Source: DASZTV01 sp035548125 (GTDB lineage Bacteria > Actinomycetota > Actinomycetes > JAFAQI01). From it: 11,706 nucleotides of DNA. A program made the position numbers and the translations under genes. The notes below the pieces were generated by a model. That model was given only the letters and a program-made list of their open reading frames with translations, was not told the origin of the DNA and did no database searches. Where the stretch lies: assembly GCA_035548125.1 (NCBI GenBank), contig DASZTV010000100.1:1-11706 (forward strand), given 5' to 3'. Below are positions 1 to 10,297 of the stretch, piece after piece. The stretch's first letter is position 1. Every line of letters starts with the position of its first letter.

Positions 1-1
1 A

Positions 2-661
2 GCAATGGGCTCCGACGCTGTCGTCGTCCGCCACTCCGCGAGCGGCGCGCCGCACCGGCTCGCCAACTGGATCCGCGGCAGCGTCGTCAACGCCGGTGAC
101 GGCACCCACGAGCACCCCACGCAGGCGCTGCTTGACGCCTATACGATGCGCCATCGCACCGGTCGCATCGAGGGGCTGCAGGTCGCGATCGTCGGCGATG
201 TCCTTCATTCGCGGGTGGCACGTAGCAACGTGCTGCTGCTCTCGACACTTGGCGCCGAGGTCACGCTGGTGGCGCCGCCGACATTGCTGCCGGTCGGCAT
301 GGCGACCTGGCCGTGTGCGGTCTCCTACGATCTCGACGCGGTCCTACCCAAGAGCGACGTCGTGATGATGCTGCGGGTGCAGTCCGAGCGGATGCACGGC
401 GGCTACTTCCCGACGACTCGGGAGTACTCACGTCGTTACGGGCTGGACGCGCAGCGAATGGCCGCGCTGCCCGACGACGCGATCGTGATGCACCCCGGCC
501 CGATGAACCGCGGCGTCGAGATCGCCGCCGAGGTGGCCGACAGCGTGCGCTCGACGATCGTCGAGCAGGTAGCGAACGGGATCTCGGTGCGGATGGCTGT
601 TCTCTATCTCCTGCTCGGCGGGTTGATCGACGTGTCGGGCGAGGGTGAGGTGGCCGCCTGA
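2..661 (+). CDS. pyrB: Aspartate carbamoyltransferase catalytic subunit (5' truncated)
   Basis: This enzyme condenses carbamoyl phosphate with L-aspartate to carbamoyl aspartate, the committed step of de novo pyrimidine synthesis in the cytoplasm. The window opens inside the gene: the frame is open from base 2, and about 219 codons remain of a family usually near 305-320, so roughly the first 95 residues are missing. The ATG at 5 is therefore an internal Met, not the start. Visible motifs, numbered from that Met, are RHSASGAPHRLA (9-20), the NAGDGTHEHPTQALLD substrate-binding block (30-45), GDVLHSRVARSN (64-75), MLRVQSERM (122-130) and HPGPMNRGVEI (163-173). All are hallmarks of catalytic chains. 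The TGA at 659-661 shares its A with the pyrC start, so the two genes are translationally coupled. Any pyrR or leader control would lie upstream, outside the window. Seen directly: motifs and overlap; known: family function. Confidence 0.96.
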   Translation, partial: AMGSDAVVVRHSASGAPHRLANWIRGSVVNAGDGTHEHPTQALLDAYTMRHRTGRIEGLQVAIVGDVLHSRVARSNVLLLSTLGAEVTLVAPPTLLPVGMATWPCAVSYDLDAVLPKSDVVMMLRVQSERMHGGYFPTTREYSRRYGLDAQRMAALPDDAIVMHPGPMNRGVEIAAEVADSVRSTIVEQVANGISVRMAVLYLLLGGLIDVSGEGEVAA

Positions 662-1938
662 TGATGAGCCGGTACGTCATCCGTGGCGCTCGGCCGCTCG
701 GCGGCGAGGTACGCGACCTGTACGTCGACGGCGGCGAGCTCGTCGACGAGGCGCCGGCGAAGGCCGACGTCATCGACGCCGACGGCTTGATTGCGCTGCC
801 CGGTCTCGTCGACCTGCACACTCATCTGCGCGAGCCGGGTCGTGAGGACGCCGAGACAGTCGAGACCGGTACTCGCGCGGCGGCACTCGGCGGATTCACC
901 GCGGTGCACGCCATGGCCAACACCGACCCGGTCGCCGACGTCGCCGGCGGCGTCGAGCAGGTGTGGCGGTTGGGTCAGGAAGCCGGCCACTGCGACGTAC
1001 ATCCGGTCGGCGCGGTGACGATCGGGTTGGCCGGCGAGCGGCTCGCCGAGCTCGGCGCCATGGCCGACTCGGCCGCAAGGGTGCGCGTGTTCTCCGATGA
1101 CGGCAAGTGCGTCCACGACCCGCTGCTGATGCGCCGCGCGCTGGAGTACGTCAAGGCGTTCGACGGCGTCGTCGCACAGCACGCGCAAGACCCGCGCCTG
1201 ACCGAGTCCGCGCAGATGAACGAGGGCGAGTGGTCAGCGACCCTCGGGCTCGCCGGCTGGCCGGCGGTCGCCGAAGAGGCGATCATTGCGCGCGACTGTT
1301 TGCTCGCGGCGCACGTCGGCTCGCGGGTGCACTTCTGCCACGTGTCGACCGCGGGTTCGGTGGAGCTCGTCCGCTGGGCGAAGGGCAAGGGGTGGAATGT
1401 CACCGCTGAGGTGACGCCGCACCACCTGCTGCTGACCGACGACCTCGTCGCGTCCTACGACCCGGTCTTCAAGGTCAACCCGCCGCTGCGCACCAACGAT
1501 GACGTCAATGCGCTGCGCGCTGCGCTCGCGGACGGGACGATCGACGCCGTCGCGACCGACCACGCGCCGCACGCCTTGGAGGACAAGGAGACGGAGTTCG
1601 CGGCTGCCGCGTTCGGAATGACGGGGCTGGAGACGGCGCTGTCGGTTGTCGCAACCTCGATGGTGGAGACCGGACTGCTCGACTGGACCGGAGTCGCCGA
1701 CCGGATGAGTGTCCGCCCGGCTCGGATCGGCAGGCTCTCCCGCCAGGGTCAGCCGCTCGAGTCCGGCGCGCCGGCCAGCTTCGTGCTGGTCGACCCGGCA
1801 GCGAGGTGGACGGTCGATGCCACGGCCTCGGCGAGCCGCAGTCGCAACACGCCGTTCGCCGGACGCGAGCTCTCCGCGCGGGTCATGGCGACCTTCCTGC
1901 GCGGGCGGCCGACGGTCTTGGACGGTAAGAGCACGTGA
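661..1938 (+). CDS. pyrC: Dihydroorotase, class I
   Basis: This zinc amidohydrolase cyclises carbamoyl aspartate to dihydroorotate. The 425-residue product is normal for class I. It has the HxH metal site in DLHTHLREPG (His53, His55), the SDDGKCV segment (146-151) whose Asp replaces the carboxylated Lys of other family members, AQHAQD with metal-ligand His174, HFCHVSTAGS, VTAEVTPHHLLLTDD, the substrate-binding VFKVNPPLRTNDD, and the catalytic ATDHAPH near residue 300. AQHAQD, rather than the HAED seen elsewhere, is what I recall for actinobacterial orthologues. Two adjacent start codons exist (661 and 664). The first is chosen because it forms the TGATG overlap with pyrB. The TGA at 1936-1938 overlaps the GTG of the next small gene by 4 nt. 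The motifs are seen; metal roles come from Bacillus-type homologues. Confidence 0.97.
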   Translation: MMSRYVIRGARPLGGEVRDLYVDGGELVDEAPAKADVIDADGLIALPGLVDLHTHLREPGREDAETVETGTRAAALGGFTAVHAMANTDPVADVAGGVEQVWRLGQEAGHCDVHPVGAVTIGLAGERLAELGAMADSAARVRVFSDDGKCVHDPLLMRRALEYVKAFDGVVAQHAQDPRLTESAQMNEGEWSATLGLAGWPAVAEEAIIARDCLLAAHVGSRVHFCHVSTAGSVELVRWAKGKGWNVTAEVTPHHLLLTDDLVASYDPVFKVNPPLRTNDDVNALRAALADGTIDAVATDHAPHALEDKETEFAAAAFGMTGLETALSVVATSMVETGLLDWTGVADRMSVRPARIGRLSRQGQPLESGAPASFVLVDPAARWTVDATASASRSRNTPFAGRELSARVMATFLRGRPTVLDGKST

Positions 1939-2102
1939 CGCTTCTGCAGGCCGCGGATGACACCAAGAAGGTGCTCATCGATCCGCATCCGGCATGGGGG
2001 AGCATCGAGGTAGGCATCGCTGCGACGGTTGTCTTCCTCATCTTCGCGACCTGGATCGTGATCCAGCGCATCAGGCATGGAAAGGACACAAACGATGAGT
2101 AG
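1935..2102 (+). CDS. Small single-pass membrane protein between pyrC and carA
   Basis: A 55-codon frame fills the only apparent gap in the pyr operon. It starts at GTG 1935, giving a GTGA overlap with the pyrC stop, and ends at TAG 2100-2102, 8 nt into carA. The first 25 residues are polar and mixed in charge (QAADDTKK, IDPHPAW). A hydrophobic segment follows at about residues 26-43 (GIAATVVFLIFATWIVI), then a basic stretch (RIRHGK, 45-50) and a short acidic end. By the positive-inside rule the C-terminus should be cytoplasmic. No SD stands out before the GTG, so translation probably depends on coupling to pyrC. From memory, Mycobacterium (Rv1382) and Streptomyces carry a larger membrane protein at this locus. 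This could be a short counterpart or remnant of it; that is inference. No enzymatic motif is visible and the function is unknown. Confidence 0.72.
   Translation: MTLLQAADDTKKVLIDPHPAWGSIEVGIAATVVFLIFATWIVIQRIRHGKDTNDE
2081..2086 (+). promoter_or_regulatory. Ribosome binding site of carA (decides start)
   Basis: AAAGGA lies 8 nt before the ATG at 2095. An in-frame ATG at 2077 would put this purine run inside the coding sequence and leaves no SD of its own. It would also add six residues (MERTQT) that are atypical for CarA N-termini, so 2095 is preferred. Confidence 0.7.
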
Positions 2103-3200
2103 CGAACCGGCGATCCTCGTTCTCGAGGACGGCCGGACCTTCCACGGCCGATCGTACGGCGCCGCCGGCGAGGCGTTCGGCGAGGCTGTCTTCACGACCG
2201 GTATGACCGGCTACCAGGAGACGCTGACCGACCCGTCGTTTCACCGTCAGGTCGTCGTGCAGACCTCGCCGCACATCGGCAACACGGGGATCAACGACGA
2301 GGACCCCGAGTCCCGCCGGGTGTGGGTGTCGGGCTACGTGGTCCGCGATCCCGCCCGGGTGCCGAGCAGCTGGCGATCACAGCGTAGCCTCGACGCGGAG
2401 CTCGCCGCGCAGGGCGTCGTCGGCATCAGCGGGATCGACACACGGGCACTGACTCGCCATCTGCGCGAGCGCGGCGCGATGCGCGTCGGTGTCAGCAGTG
2501 TCGAGACCGACGCCGACGCGCTGCTGCAGCGCGTGCTCGGCAGCCCTGGCATGGAGGGCGCCGACCTCGCCGGCGAGGTCAGCACGCCCGAGCCGTACGT
2601 CGTACCGGCGGTGGGCGACAAGCGGTTCACCGTCGCGGCGGTCGACCTCGGCATCAAGGCCTCGACGCCGCGCTACCTGGCGGAGGCGGGCTGTGAGGTG
2701 CACGTGCTGCCCTCGACTGCGACAGCCGAGGACATCCTCGCCGTCTCGCCGGACGGCGTCTTCTTCTCCAACGGTCCGGGCGATCCCGCCACCGCCGACG
2801 GCCCGGTCGCCGCATTGCGCGGCGTACTCGGGGTGAAGCCGGTCTTCGGGATCTGTTTCGGCAACCAGATCCTCGGCCGCGCGCTGGGCTTCGGCACCTA
2901 CAAGCTGAAGTTCGGGCACCGCGGGGTGAACCAGCCGGTGCAGGACCGTCGTACCGGGCAGATCGCGATCACCAGCCACAACCACGGGTTCGCCGTCGAC
3001 GCGCCCACTGACGGTCCCGCCGCGACCGAGTACGGCAAGGTCGAGGTCAGCCACGTGGATCTCAACGACGGCGTCGTCGAGGGACTGCGATGTCTCGACA
3101 TCCCCGCCTTCTCGGTGCAGTACCACCCGGAGGCGGCGCCAGGTCCGCACGATGCGACGAACCTGTTCGCGACCTTCACCCAGCTGATGGAAGCCCACTG

Positions 3201-3201
<1 letters not shown>
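2095..3201 (+). CDS. carA: Carbamoyl phosphate synthetase small (glutaminase) subunit
   Basis: CarA hydrolyses glutamine and passes ammonia through a tunnel to CarB for carbamoyl phosphate synthesis, supplying both pyrimidines and arginine. The 368-residue product has the small-subunit N-terminal domain (ILVLEDGRTFHG, FTTGMTGYQETLTDPS, GISGIDTRALTRHLR) and a C-terminal class I glutamine amidotransferase domain from about residue 180. The catalytic triad is visible as Cys254 in GICFGNQ and His344/Glu346 in YHPEAAPGP. FFSNGPGDP and SHNHGF also match. GICFGNQ rather than GICLGHQ is, as I recall, usual for actinobacteria. The ATG at 2095 is set by the AAAGGA upstream. The gene overlaps the small membrane gene by 8 nt and ends TGATG, sharing one base with carB, as expected for subunits made in equal amounts. 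Confidence 0.97.
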
Positions 3202-6553
<3,352 letters not shown>

Positions 6554-6554
<1 letters not shown>

Positions 6555-7408
6555 TGCCCATTCAGGTCAAGGGCGAGGTCCTCAACGTCAAGCCGATCGG
6601 CGACTACTTCTCGATGACGGTCGTCGCGCCGGGAATCGCAGAGCGAACCAAGCCGGGCCAGTTCGTCGCGGTCGCCGTCGGCGGCGAATCCGGCGGGATG
6701 CTGTTGCGTCGCGCGTTCTCCATCTACTCGGTGCGGGAGACCGGCGTCTACGGCGGCACGGTCGAGTTCATCTTCTCCGTCGCCGGCCGCGGCACAGCCT
6801 GGCTCGCCGCGCAGCGTCCGTACGATCCGATCGACATCGTCGGGCCGCTCGGCCGGCCCTTCGCGCTGCCGCGTGAGCCGGCGAACTGCGTGGTCGTCGG
6901 GGGCGGCTACGGCGCCGCCCCGCTGTTCCCGCTCGCCGATGCGCTTCGGACCCGCGGCTGCCGGATCGACGCCGTGCTCGGAGCCTCCACGGGGGACAAG
7001 CTCTTCGGCGCGCTCGACGCCAAGCGGATGGCTGCCAGCGTCGCGTTCACGACCGATGACGGCTCGTACGGCGAGAAGGGACGCGTCTCCGACGTACTCC
7101 CAGAGGTGATCGCGCGGGTCCGCGCCGACGTCGTCTACGCCTGCGGGCCGATGGCGATGCTCGAGGCGGTGCAGCGGGTCGCGAGTGAGGCGTACGACGG
7201 CGCGGGCATTCCCACGCAGCTGTCGGTCGAGGAGTCGATGGCCTGTGGCATCGGGGTCTGCATGACCTGCGTGCTGCCGATCATCGGCAACGACGGCCAG
7301 ACCCGGATGGCGCGATCCTGCGTCGATGGGCCGGTGTTCGGTGGTGACCGCATCCGCTGGGATGCGTTAGGCACCGTCCCCGACGACGCGGTGGGGGCCC
7401 ACCAGTGA
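6554..7408 (+). CDS. pyrK: Dihydroorotate dehydrogenase B electron-transfer subunit (FAD, 2Fe-2S)
   Basis: PyrK pairs with class 1B PyrD and carries electrons from its FMN through a 2Fe-2S cluster and FAD to NAD+. The 284-residue product has an N-terminal FAD-binding barrel with RRAFSIYS (52-59, the R-x-F/Y-S flavin motif), a nucleotide-binding domain with VVVGGGYGAAPLFPLADAL, YACGPMAML near 196, and a C-terminal cluster of four cysteines: Cys231, Cys236, Cys239 (CGIGVCMTC) and Cys256 (ARSCVDGPVF). That C-x4-C-x2-C-x16-C spacing is the PyrK ferredoxin-type site, and the length fits (usually 250-290). It overlaps carB by one base and pyrD by 4 nt (GTGA). The adjacent class 1B pyrD makes this PyrK rather than another ferredoxin reductase-like protein. 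Its presence means dihydroorotate oxidation here is NAD-linked, not quinone-linked. Confidence 0.95.
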
Positions 7409-8508
7409 GCGTCACGATCCGGCGGCAAGAACGCCAGATCAAGCACGTCAACGTCGACATGAGCACGAAGCTCGGCAACCTGACCATCGCCGACCCGGTG
7501 TTCACCGCATCCGGGTGTGCCGCATCCGGTCAGGAGCTCGCAGCCTTTAACGACCTCACCGCGATCGGCGGCGTCGTCACGAAGTCGATTCAGCTCAACG
7601 CCCGTGCCGGTCGGGCGACACCGCGCATGGCGGAGACGCCGAGCGGGATGCTCAACTCGATCGGCCTGCAGGGTCCAGGGATCGACATCTTCCTCAACCG
7701 GGACCTGCCGTGGCTTGCCGAGCACGAGGTGACAGCAGTCGTCTCGATCGCCGGGCAGAGCGTCGAGGAGTACTCCAAGCTCGCCGGGAAGCTGCGCGGC
7801 AAGCCCGCGTCGATGATCGAAGTCAACATCAGCTGCCCGAACGTCGAGGACCGCGGGCAGGTCTTCGCGTGTGACAAGAGCGCCGCAGCGTCGGTGATCC
7901 AGGCTGTGAAGCGGGCGGCTCCGGCGAGCATGCCGATCTTCGCGAAGCTGTCGCCCGACGTCACCGACATCGTGTCGATCGCCTCGGCCTGCATGGACGC
8001 CGGAGCGACCGGGCTCAGCCTGATCAACACCACACTCGGCATGGTCATCGACACCACGACGATGCGGCCGCTGCTCGCCGGCGTCACCGGTGGCCTGTCC
8101 GGTCCGGCGATCCGGCCGCTGGCGCTGCGGTGCGTCTGGCAGGTCCATCAGGCCATGCCGGACGTCCCGCTGTTCGGCATCGGCGGGATTCGCACCGGGC
8201 TCGACGCGCTGCAGTTCATCCTCGCCGGCGCCAGCGCCGTACAGATCGGCACCGTGCTCTTCAACGATCCGGGCGCGCCGCAGCGAATCTCGCGAGAGCT
8301 CAGCGAGGCCCTCGCCGAGCGTGGCATGGACTCGGTGCAGCAGGCGATCGGCCTCGGCCATCGGCCGCCGGAGGTCATCGTTCCCGAGCTGCCGGATCCG
8401 CCGGGTGACACGCTCGAAGACGAGCTGTACGAATCCGCAGTTGCAGACGACGAGGACATCACCGACGTGTTCATCGAAGACGAATGGCCGGAAGACCAAG
8501 ATGTCTAG
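7405..8508 (+). CDS. pyrD: Dihydroorotate dehydrogenase B catalytic subunit (class 1B) with acidic C-terminal tail
   Basis: This FMN enzyme oxidises dihydroorotate to orotate and hands electrons to PyrK. Motifs: TASGCAASG near the N-terminus, NSIGLQGPG, FAKLSPDVTDI with the FMN-site Lys, NISCPNVEDRG with catalytic-base Cys144 (a Cys marks class 1; class 2 uses Ser), LINTTLGMVID, VTGGLSGPAIRPLALR and GIGGIRTGLDAL. The start is uncertain. GTG 7405 overlaps the pyrK stop as GTGA, with a G-rich run upstream. ATG 7459 (residue 19) would give the family's usual N-terminus but has no SD. The product has 367 residues against about 310 for the family. The core ends near IGLGH (319), then 48 residues follow with 19 Asp/Glu and one Arg. 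The stop lies 8 nt inside pyrF. Confidence 0.95.
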   Translation: MSVTIRRQERQIKHVNVDMSTKLGNLTIADPVFTASGCAASGQELAAFNDLTAIGGVVTKSIQLNARAGRATPRMAETPSGMLNSIGLQGPGIDIFLNRDLPWLAEHEVTAVVSIAGQSVEEYSKLAGKLRGKPASMIEVNISCPNVEDRGQVFACDKSAAASVIQAVKRAAPASMPIFAKLSPDVTDIVSIASACMDAGATGLSLINTTLGMVIDTTTMRPLLAGVTGGLSGPAIRPLALRCVWQVHQAMPDVPLFGIGGIRTGLDALQFILAGASAVQIGTVLFNDPGAPQRISRELSEALAERGMDSVQQAIGLGHRPPEVIVPELPDPPGDTLEDELYESAVADDEDITDVFIEDEWPEDQDV

Positions 8509-9196
8509 ATCACCTATCGCGGTGGCTCTCGACACGGGCGATCTCGCCACTGCGACGCGTTGGGCGCAGTCGGTGAGCCCGCATGTGGGCACCCTGAAGG
8601 TCGGCCTCGAGCTCTTCTGCGCGGAGGGTCCGGGGGCGGTCGAGAAGATCCGTGCTGCCGCTGATGCCGACCTGTTCCTCGACCTCAAGCTGCACGACAT
8701 CCCGGCCACCGTCGCGGGCGCGGCGCGATCGGTGGGCGCGCTCGCACCGGACTTCCTGACGGTGCACGCGAGCGGCAGCGCCGCGATGATCGCGGCGGCA
8801 GCCGAAGCGCTCCCGGACACCAAGATCACCGCGGTGACGATCCTCACCTCGCTGTCCGGGGCCGACCTCGAGGCGCTCGGGATCGCCGGTCCGCCGGGGG
8901 ACGCCGTCGTACGGCTCGCTCGGCTCGCGGTCGGCGCCGGTGCGCGTGCCCTCGTGTGCTCGCCGCAGGAGGTCGCGATGGTGCGGGCAGCGGTCGGGCC
9001 TGACGTCACGTTGATCACGCCGGGAGTGCGGCCGGCGGCTGCCTCACACGACGACCAGGCCCGGGTAGCGACCCCTGAGAAGGCGCTCGCCGATGGTGCC
9101 GACATCGTGGTCATCGGGCGTCCGATCACCGGTGCCGCTGATCCTGGTGAGGCGGCTGCGGCGATCGCTGCATCGCTACCGCGTCGTGTGGGCTGA
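8501..9196 (+). CDS. pyrF: Orotidine 5'-phosphate decarboxylase, type I
   Basis: PyrF decarboxylates OMP to UMP, the last step of the pathway. The 231-residue product is a single TIM barrel. It has the catalytic DxKxxD motif in LDLKLHDIP (Asp61, Lys63, Asp66), the first-strand Asp11 (VALDTG), Lys33 (LKVGLELF), the TVHASG strand, LITPGVR and the C-terminal phosphate-binding VIGRPIT. This is the short type I family. Mycobacterium and Streptomyces are remembered as having the longer type II form (about 275 residues), so the subtype is notable. The ATG at 8501 lies in the last codons of pyrD (8-nt overlap), with GGAAG at 8490-8494 as a well-spaced SD. It is the last gene of the overlapping run, and pyrE does not follow. 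Confidence 0.97.
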   Translation: MSRSPIAVALDTGDLATATRWAQSVSPHVGTLKVGLELFCAEGPGAVEKIRAAADADLFLDLKLHDIPATVAGAARSVGALAPDFLTVHASGSAAMIAAAAEALPDTKITAVTILTSLSGADLEALGIAGPPGDAVVRLARLAVGAGARALVCSPQEVAMVRAAVGPDVTLITPGVRPAAASHDDQARVATPEKALADGADIVVIGRPITGAADPGEAAAAIAASLPRRVG

Positions 9197-9202
9197 CCTC
9201 AG

Positions 9203-9232
9203 TTGCGCGAGCGGTGTCGGCCTCGCTAGGTT
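9203..9232 (+). promoter_or_regulatory. Possible mihF promoter
   Basis: TTGCGC (9203-9208) and TAGGTT (9227-9232, fitting TAnnnT) are separated by 18 nt in the spacer after pyrF. Initiation near 9239 would give a leader of about 70 nt that contains the 9254-9276 stem-loop. The -35 match is only partial, so this is a suggestion from sequence alone. Confidence 0.35.
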
Positions 9233-9253
9233 CGCCGCCGCTGGCGCTATTGA

Positions 9254-9276
9254 GTGGGGTGCCCGTCGCACCCCAC
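9254..9276 (+). terminator. 9-bp stem-loop between pyrF and mihF
   Basis: GTGGGGTGC and GCACCCCAC form a perfect 9-bp inverted repeat around the 5-nt loop CCGTC. The stem is GC-rich, and no T tract follows (ATGCATCCGTCC). It could be a U-less terminator of the pyr operon, as is common in high-GC actinobacteria, or a leader structure of the mihF transcript. The inverted repeat is seen; the role is inferred. Confidence 0.5.
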
Positions 9277-9297
9277 ATGCATCCGTCCTGTGACCCC

Positions 9298-9304
9298 GAG
9301 GTGA
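9298..9304 (+). promoter_or_regulatory. Ribosome binding site of mihF (decides TTG start)
   Basis: GAGGTGA lies 6 nt before TTG 9311. The nearby ATG at 9277 and GTG at 9301 are out of frame, so the TTG is the only start with both a good SD and the family's MALPxLT N-terminus. Confidence 0.75.
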
Positions 9305-9310
9305 ATCCGT

Positions 9311-9625
9311 TTGGCGCTCCCGCCGTTGACTGCGGAGCAGCGGGCGGCCGCCCTCGAGAAGGCAGCGGCAGCACGTCGTACCCGGGCGGAGCTTCGCGAG
9401 CAGCTCAAACAGTCGAAGATCTCGCTCGCCGAGGTGTTCGCGGCGGGGGAGCGCGACGAGGCCATTGGGAAGATGCGGGTCAGCGCTGTCCTCGAGTCGA
9501 TGCCGGGCGTCGGCAAGGTCCGCGCCGAGCGAATCATGGAGCGGTTGTCCATCTCGACCAGTCGCCGCGTGCGTGGGCTCGGCGCGCACCAGCGCTCCGC
9601 GCTCGAGCGCGAGTTTGCCGACTGA
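9311..9625 (+). CDS. mihF: Actinobacterial integration host factor (mIHF/sIHF)
   Basis: mIHF is a small nucleoid-associated DNA-binding protein of Actinobacteria, unrelated to the enteric IHF heterodimer. It bends and compacts DNA and is essential in mycobacteria. The 104-residue product matches the family over its whole length: MALPPLTAEQRAAALEKAAAARRTRAELRE at the start (a long charged helix), then KMRVSAVLESMPGVGKVRAERIMERLSI, the helix-two-turn-helix DNA-binding core, and RRVRGLGAHQRSALEREF at the end. The start is TTG, supported by GAGGTGA upstream and by alignment with the mature mycobacterial protein (about 105 residues). It sits 114 nt after pyrF, behind a possible promoter and a stem-loop, and 28 nt before gmk, so mihF and gmk are probably co-transcribed. 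Confidence 0.96.
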   Translation: MALPPLTAEQRAAALEKAAAARRTRAELREQLKQSKISLAEVFAAGERDEAIGKMRVSAVLESMPGVGKVRAERIMERLSISTSRRVRGLGAHQRSALEREFAD

Positions 9626-9653
9626 TCTCGCTCGCCGCCTGCCCTCTCGCAAC

Positions 9654-10208
9654 ATGATCGAGCCGACCCGCCGTCTCACCGTGCTGTCCGGCCCGGCCGG
9701 TGTCGGCAAGAGCTCCGTCGTCGCCGCCCTCCGCGAGATCGTGCCTGCGGTGTGGGTGTCGGTGAGTGCGACCACCCGGCCGAGGCGGCCCGGTGAGGTC
9801 GAGGGCGAGTCGTACTTCTTCGTGTCGGCGGAAGAGTTCGAGGAGATGGCTGCCCGCGGCGAGCTACTTGAGCGCGCGACGTACGCGGGGAACCTGTACG
9901 GCACACCGCGCGGGCCGGTCGACGCCCGGCTGGTCGCCGGCATACCGGTCCTGCTCGAGATCGAGATCCAGGGCGCTCGCCAGGTCCGGGCGCTGGATCC
10001 CGACGCTCTGCTCGTCTTCCTGGCGCCACCGTCGTGGGAGGAGCTCGAGCGACGGCTTCGCGGTCGTGGCACCGAGGACCCGGCGGTCATCGAGCGGCGC
10101 CTCGCGCAGGCCAAGGTCGAGCTCGCCGCCGAAGGCGAGTTCGACACCGTGATCGTCAACACGTCGGTCATGGACGCCGCCCACCAGCTCGCCGCCCTCA
10201 TCACCTAA
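9654..10208 (+). CDS. gmk: Guanylate kinase
   Basis: Gmk phosphorylates GMP to GDP with ATP and is essential for GTP/dGTP supply. The 184-residue product has the P-loop GPAGVGKS (13-20), the GMP-binding region VSVSATTRPRRPGEVEGESYFF, ATYAGNLYGTP, LLEIEIQGARQV and the lid RLRGRGTEDPAVIERRL, all typical. The length is slightly under the usual 190-210. The ATG at 9654 gives the expected short N-terminus before LTVLSGP. No SD is visible in the 28 nt after mihF (a C/T-rich stretch). An in-frame TTG at 9615 would overlap the mihF stop and add 13 residues; it is possible but less like the family. The gene ends 13 nt before the long palindrome. Confidence 0.96.
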   Translation: MIEPTRRLTVLSGPAGVGKSSVVAALREIVPAVWVSVSATTRPRRPGEVEGESYFFVSAEEFEEMAARGELLERATYAGNLYGTPRGPVDARLVAGIPVLLEIEIQGARQVRALDPDALLVFLAPPSWEELERRLRGRGTEDPAVIERRLAQAKVELAAEGEFDTVIVNTSVMDAAHQLAALIT

Positions 10209-10221
10209 CCGCCAAATCCGC

Positions 10222-10280
10222 GTGATCTTGACGTTGTGTGCCCATCAGACCCCTTGTTGGGCACACAACGTCAAGATCAC
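10222..10280. repeat. Perfect 22-bp inverted repeat (59-nt palindromic element)
   Basis: The left arm is 10222-10243 (begins GTGATCTTGACG, ends TGTGCCC) and the right arm 10259-10280 (begins GGGCACA, ends AAGATCAC). They are perfect reverse complements over 22 bp around the 15-nt loop ATCAGACCCCTTGTT. Inside the loop, pairing can continue after one T-T mismatch (A10244-T10258, C10246-G10256, A10247-T10255, G10248-T10254), leaving a 5-nt tip, ACCCC. The arms are about 55 percent GC, below the surrounding genes. No T tract follows and no clear target duplication flanks it. It could be a dispersed palindromic (REP/MITE-like) element, a strong U-less terminator after gmk, or a folded RNA. Only the symmetry is seen. 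Confidence 0.9.
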
Positions 10281-10297
10281 CGAGGGAAGTCGGCGGC

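Noticed and set aside
661..1938. AQHAQD in PyrC as a damaged HAED motif
   Set aside because: As I recall, actinobacterial dihydroorotases commonly have this form, and all metal ligands are present, so the enzyme is probably intact.
2077..2094. Upstream in-frame ATG of carA
   Set aside because: The AAAGGA at 2081-2086 serves ATG 2095, and no SD precedes 2077.
3090..3200. Upstream in-frame ATG of carB
   Set aside because: It would add 37 Arg/Pro-rich residues encoded inside carA; the family N-terminus MPKRTDINSVLVIGSGP starts at 3201.
8821..8831. CAAGATCACCG in pyrF matching the right end of the 10222-10280 palindrome (10272-10282)
   Set aside because: It encodes conserved-frame pyrF residues and has no second arm nearby; an 11-nt chance match in coding DNA.
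7135..9129. 664-codon open frame on the minus strand across pyrK, pyrD and pyrF
   Set aside because: It spans three well-supported genes on the other strand, has no recognisable domain, and is explained by high GC.
10213..10290. Target-site duplication flanking the palindrome, which would mark a MITE insertion
   Set aside because: The flanks (AAATCCGC and CGAGGGAA) show no convincing direct repeat, so insertion cannot be claimed from this sequence alone.
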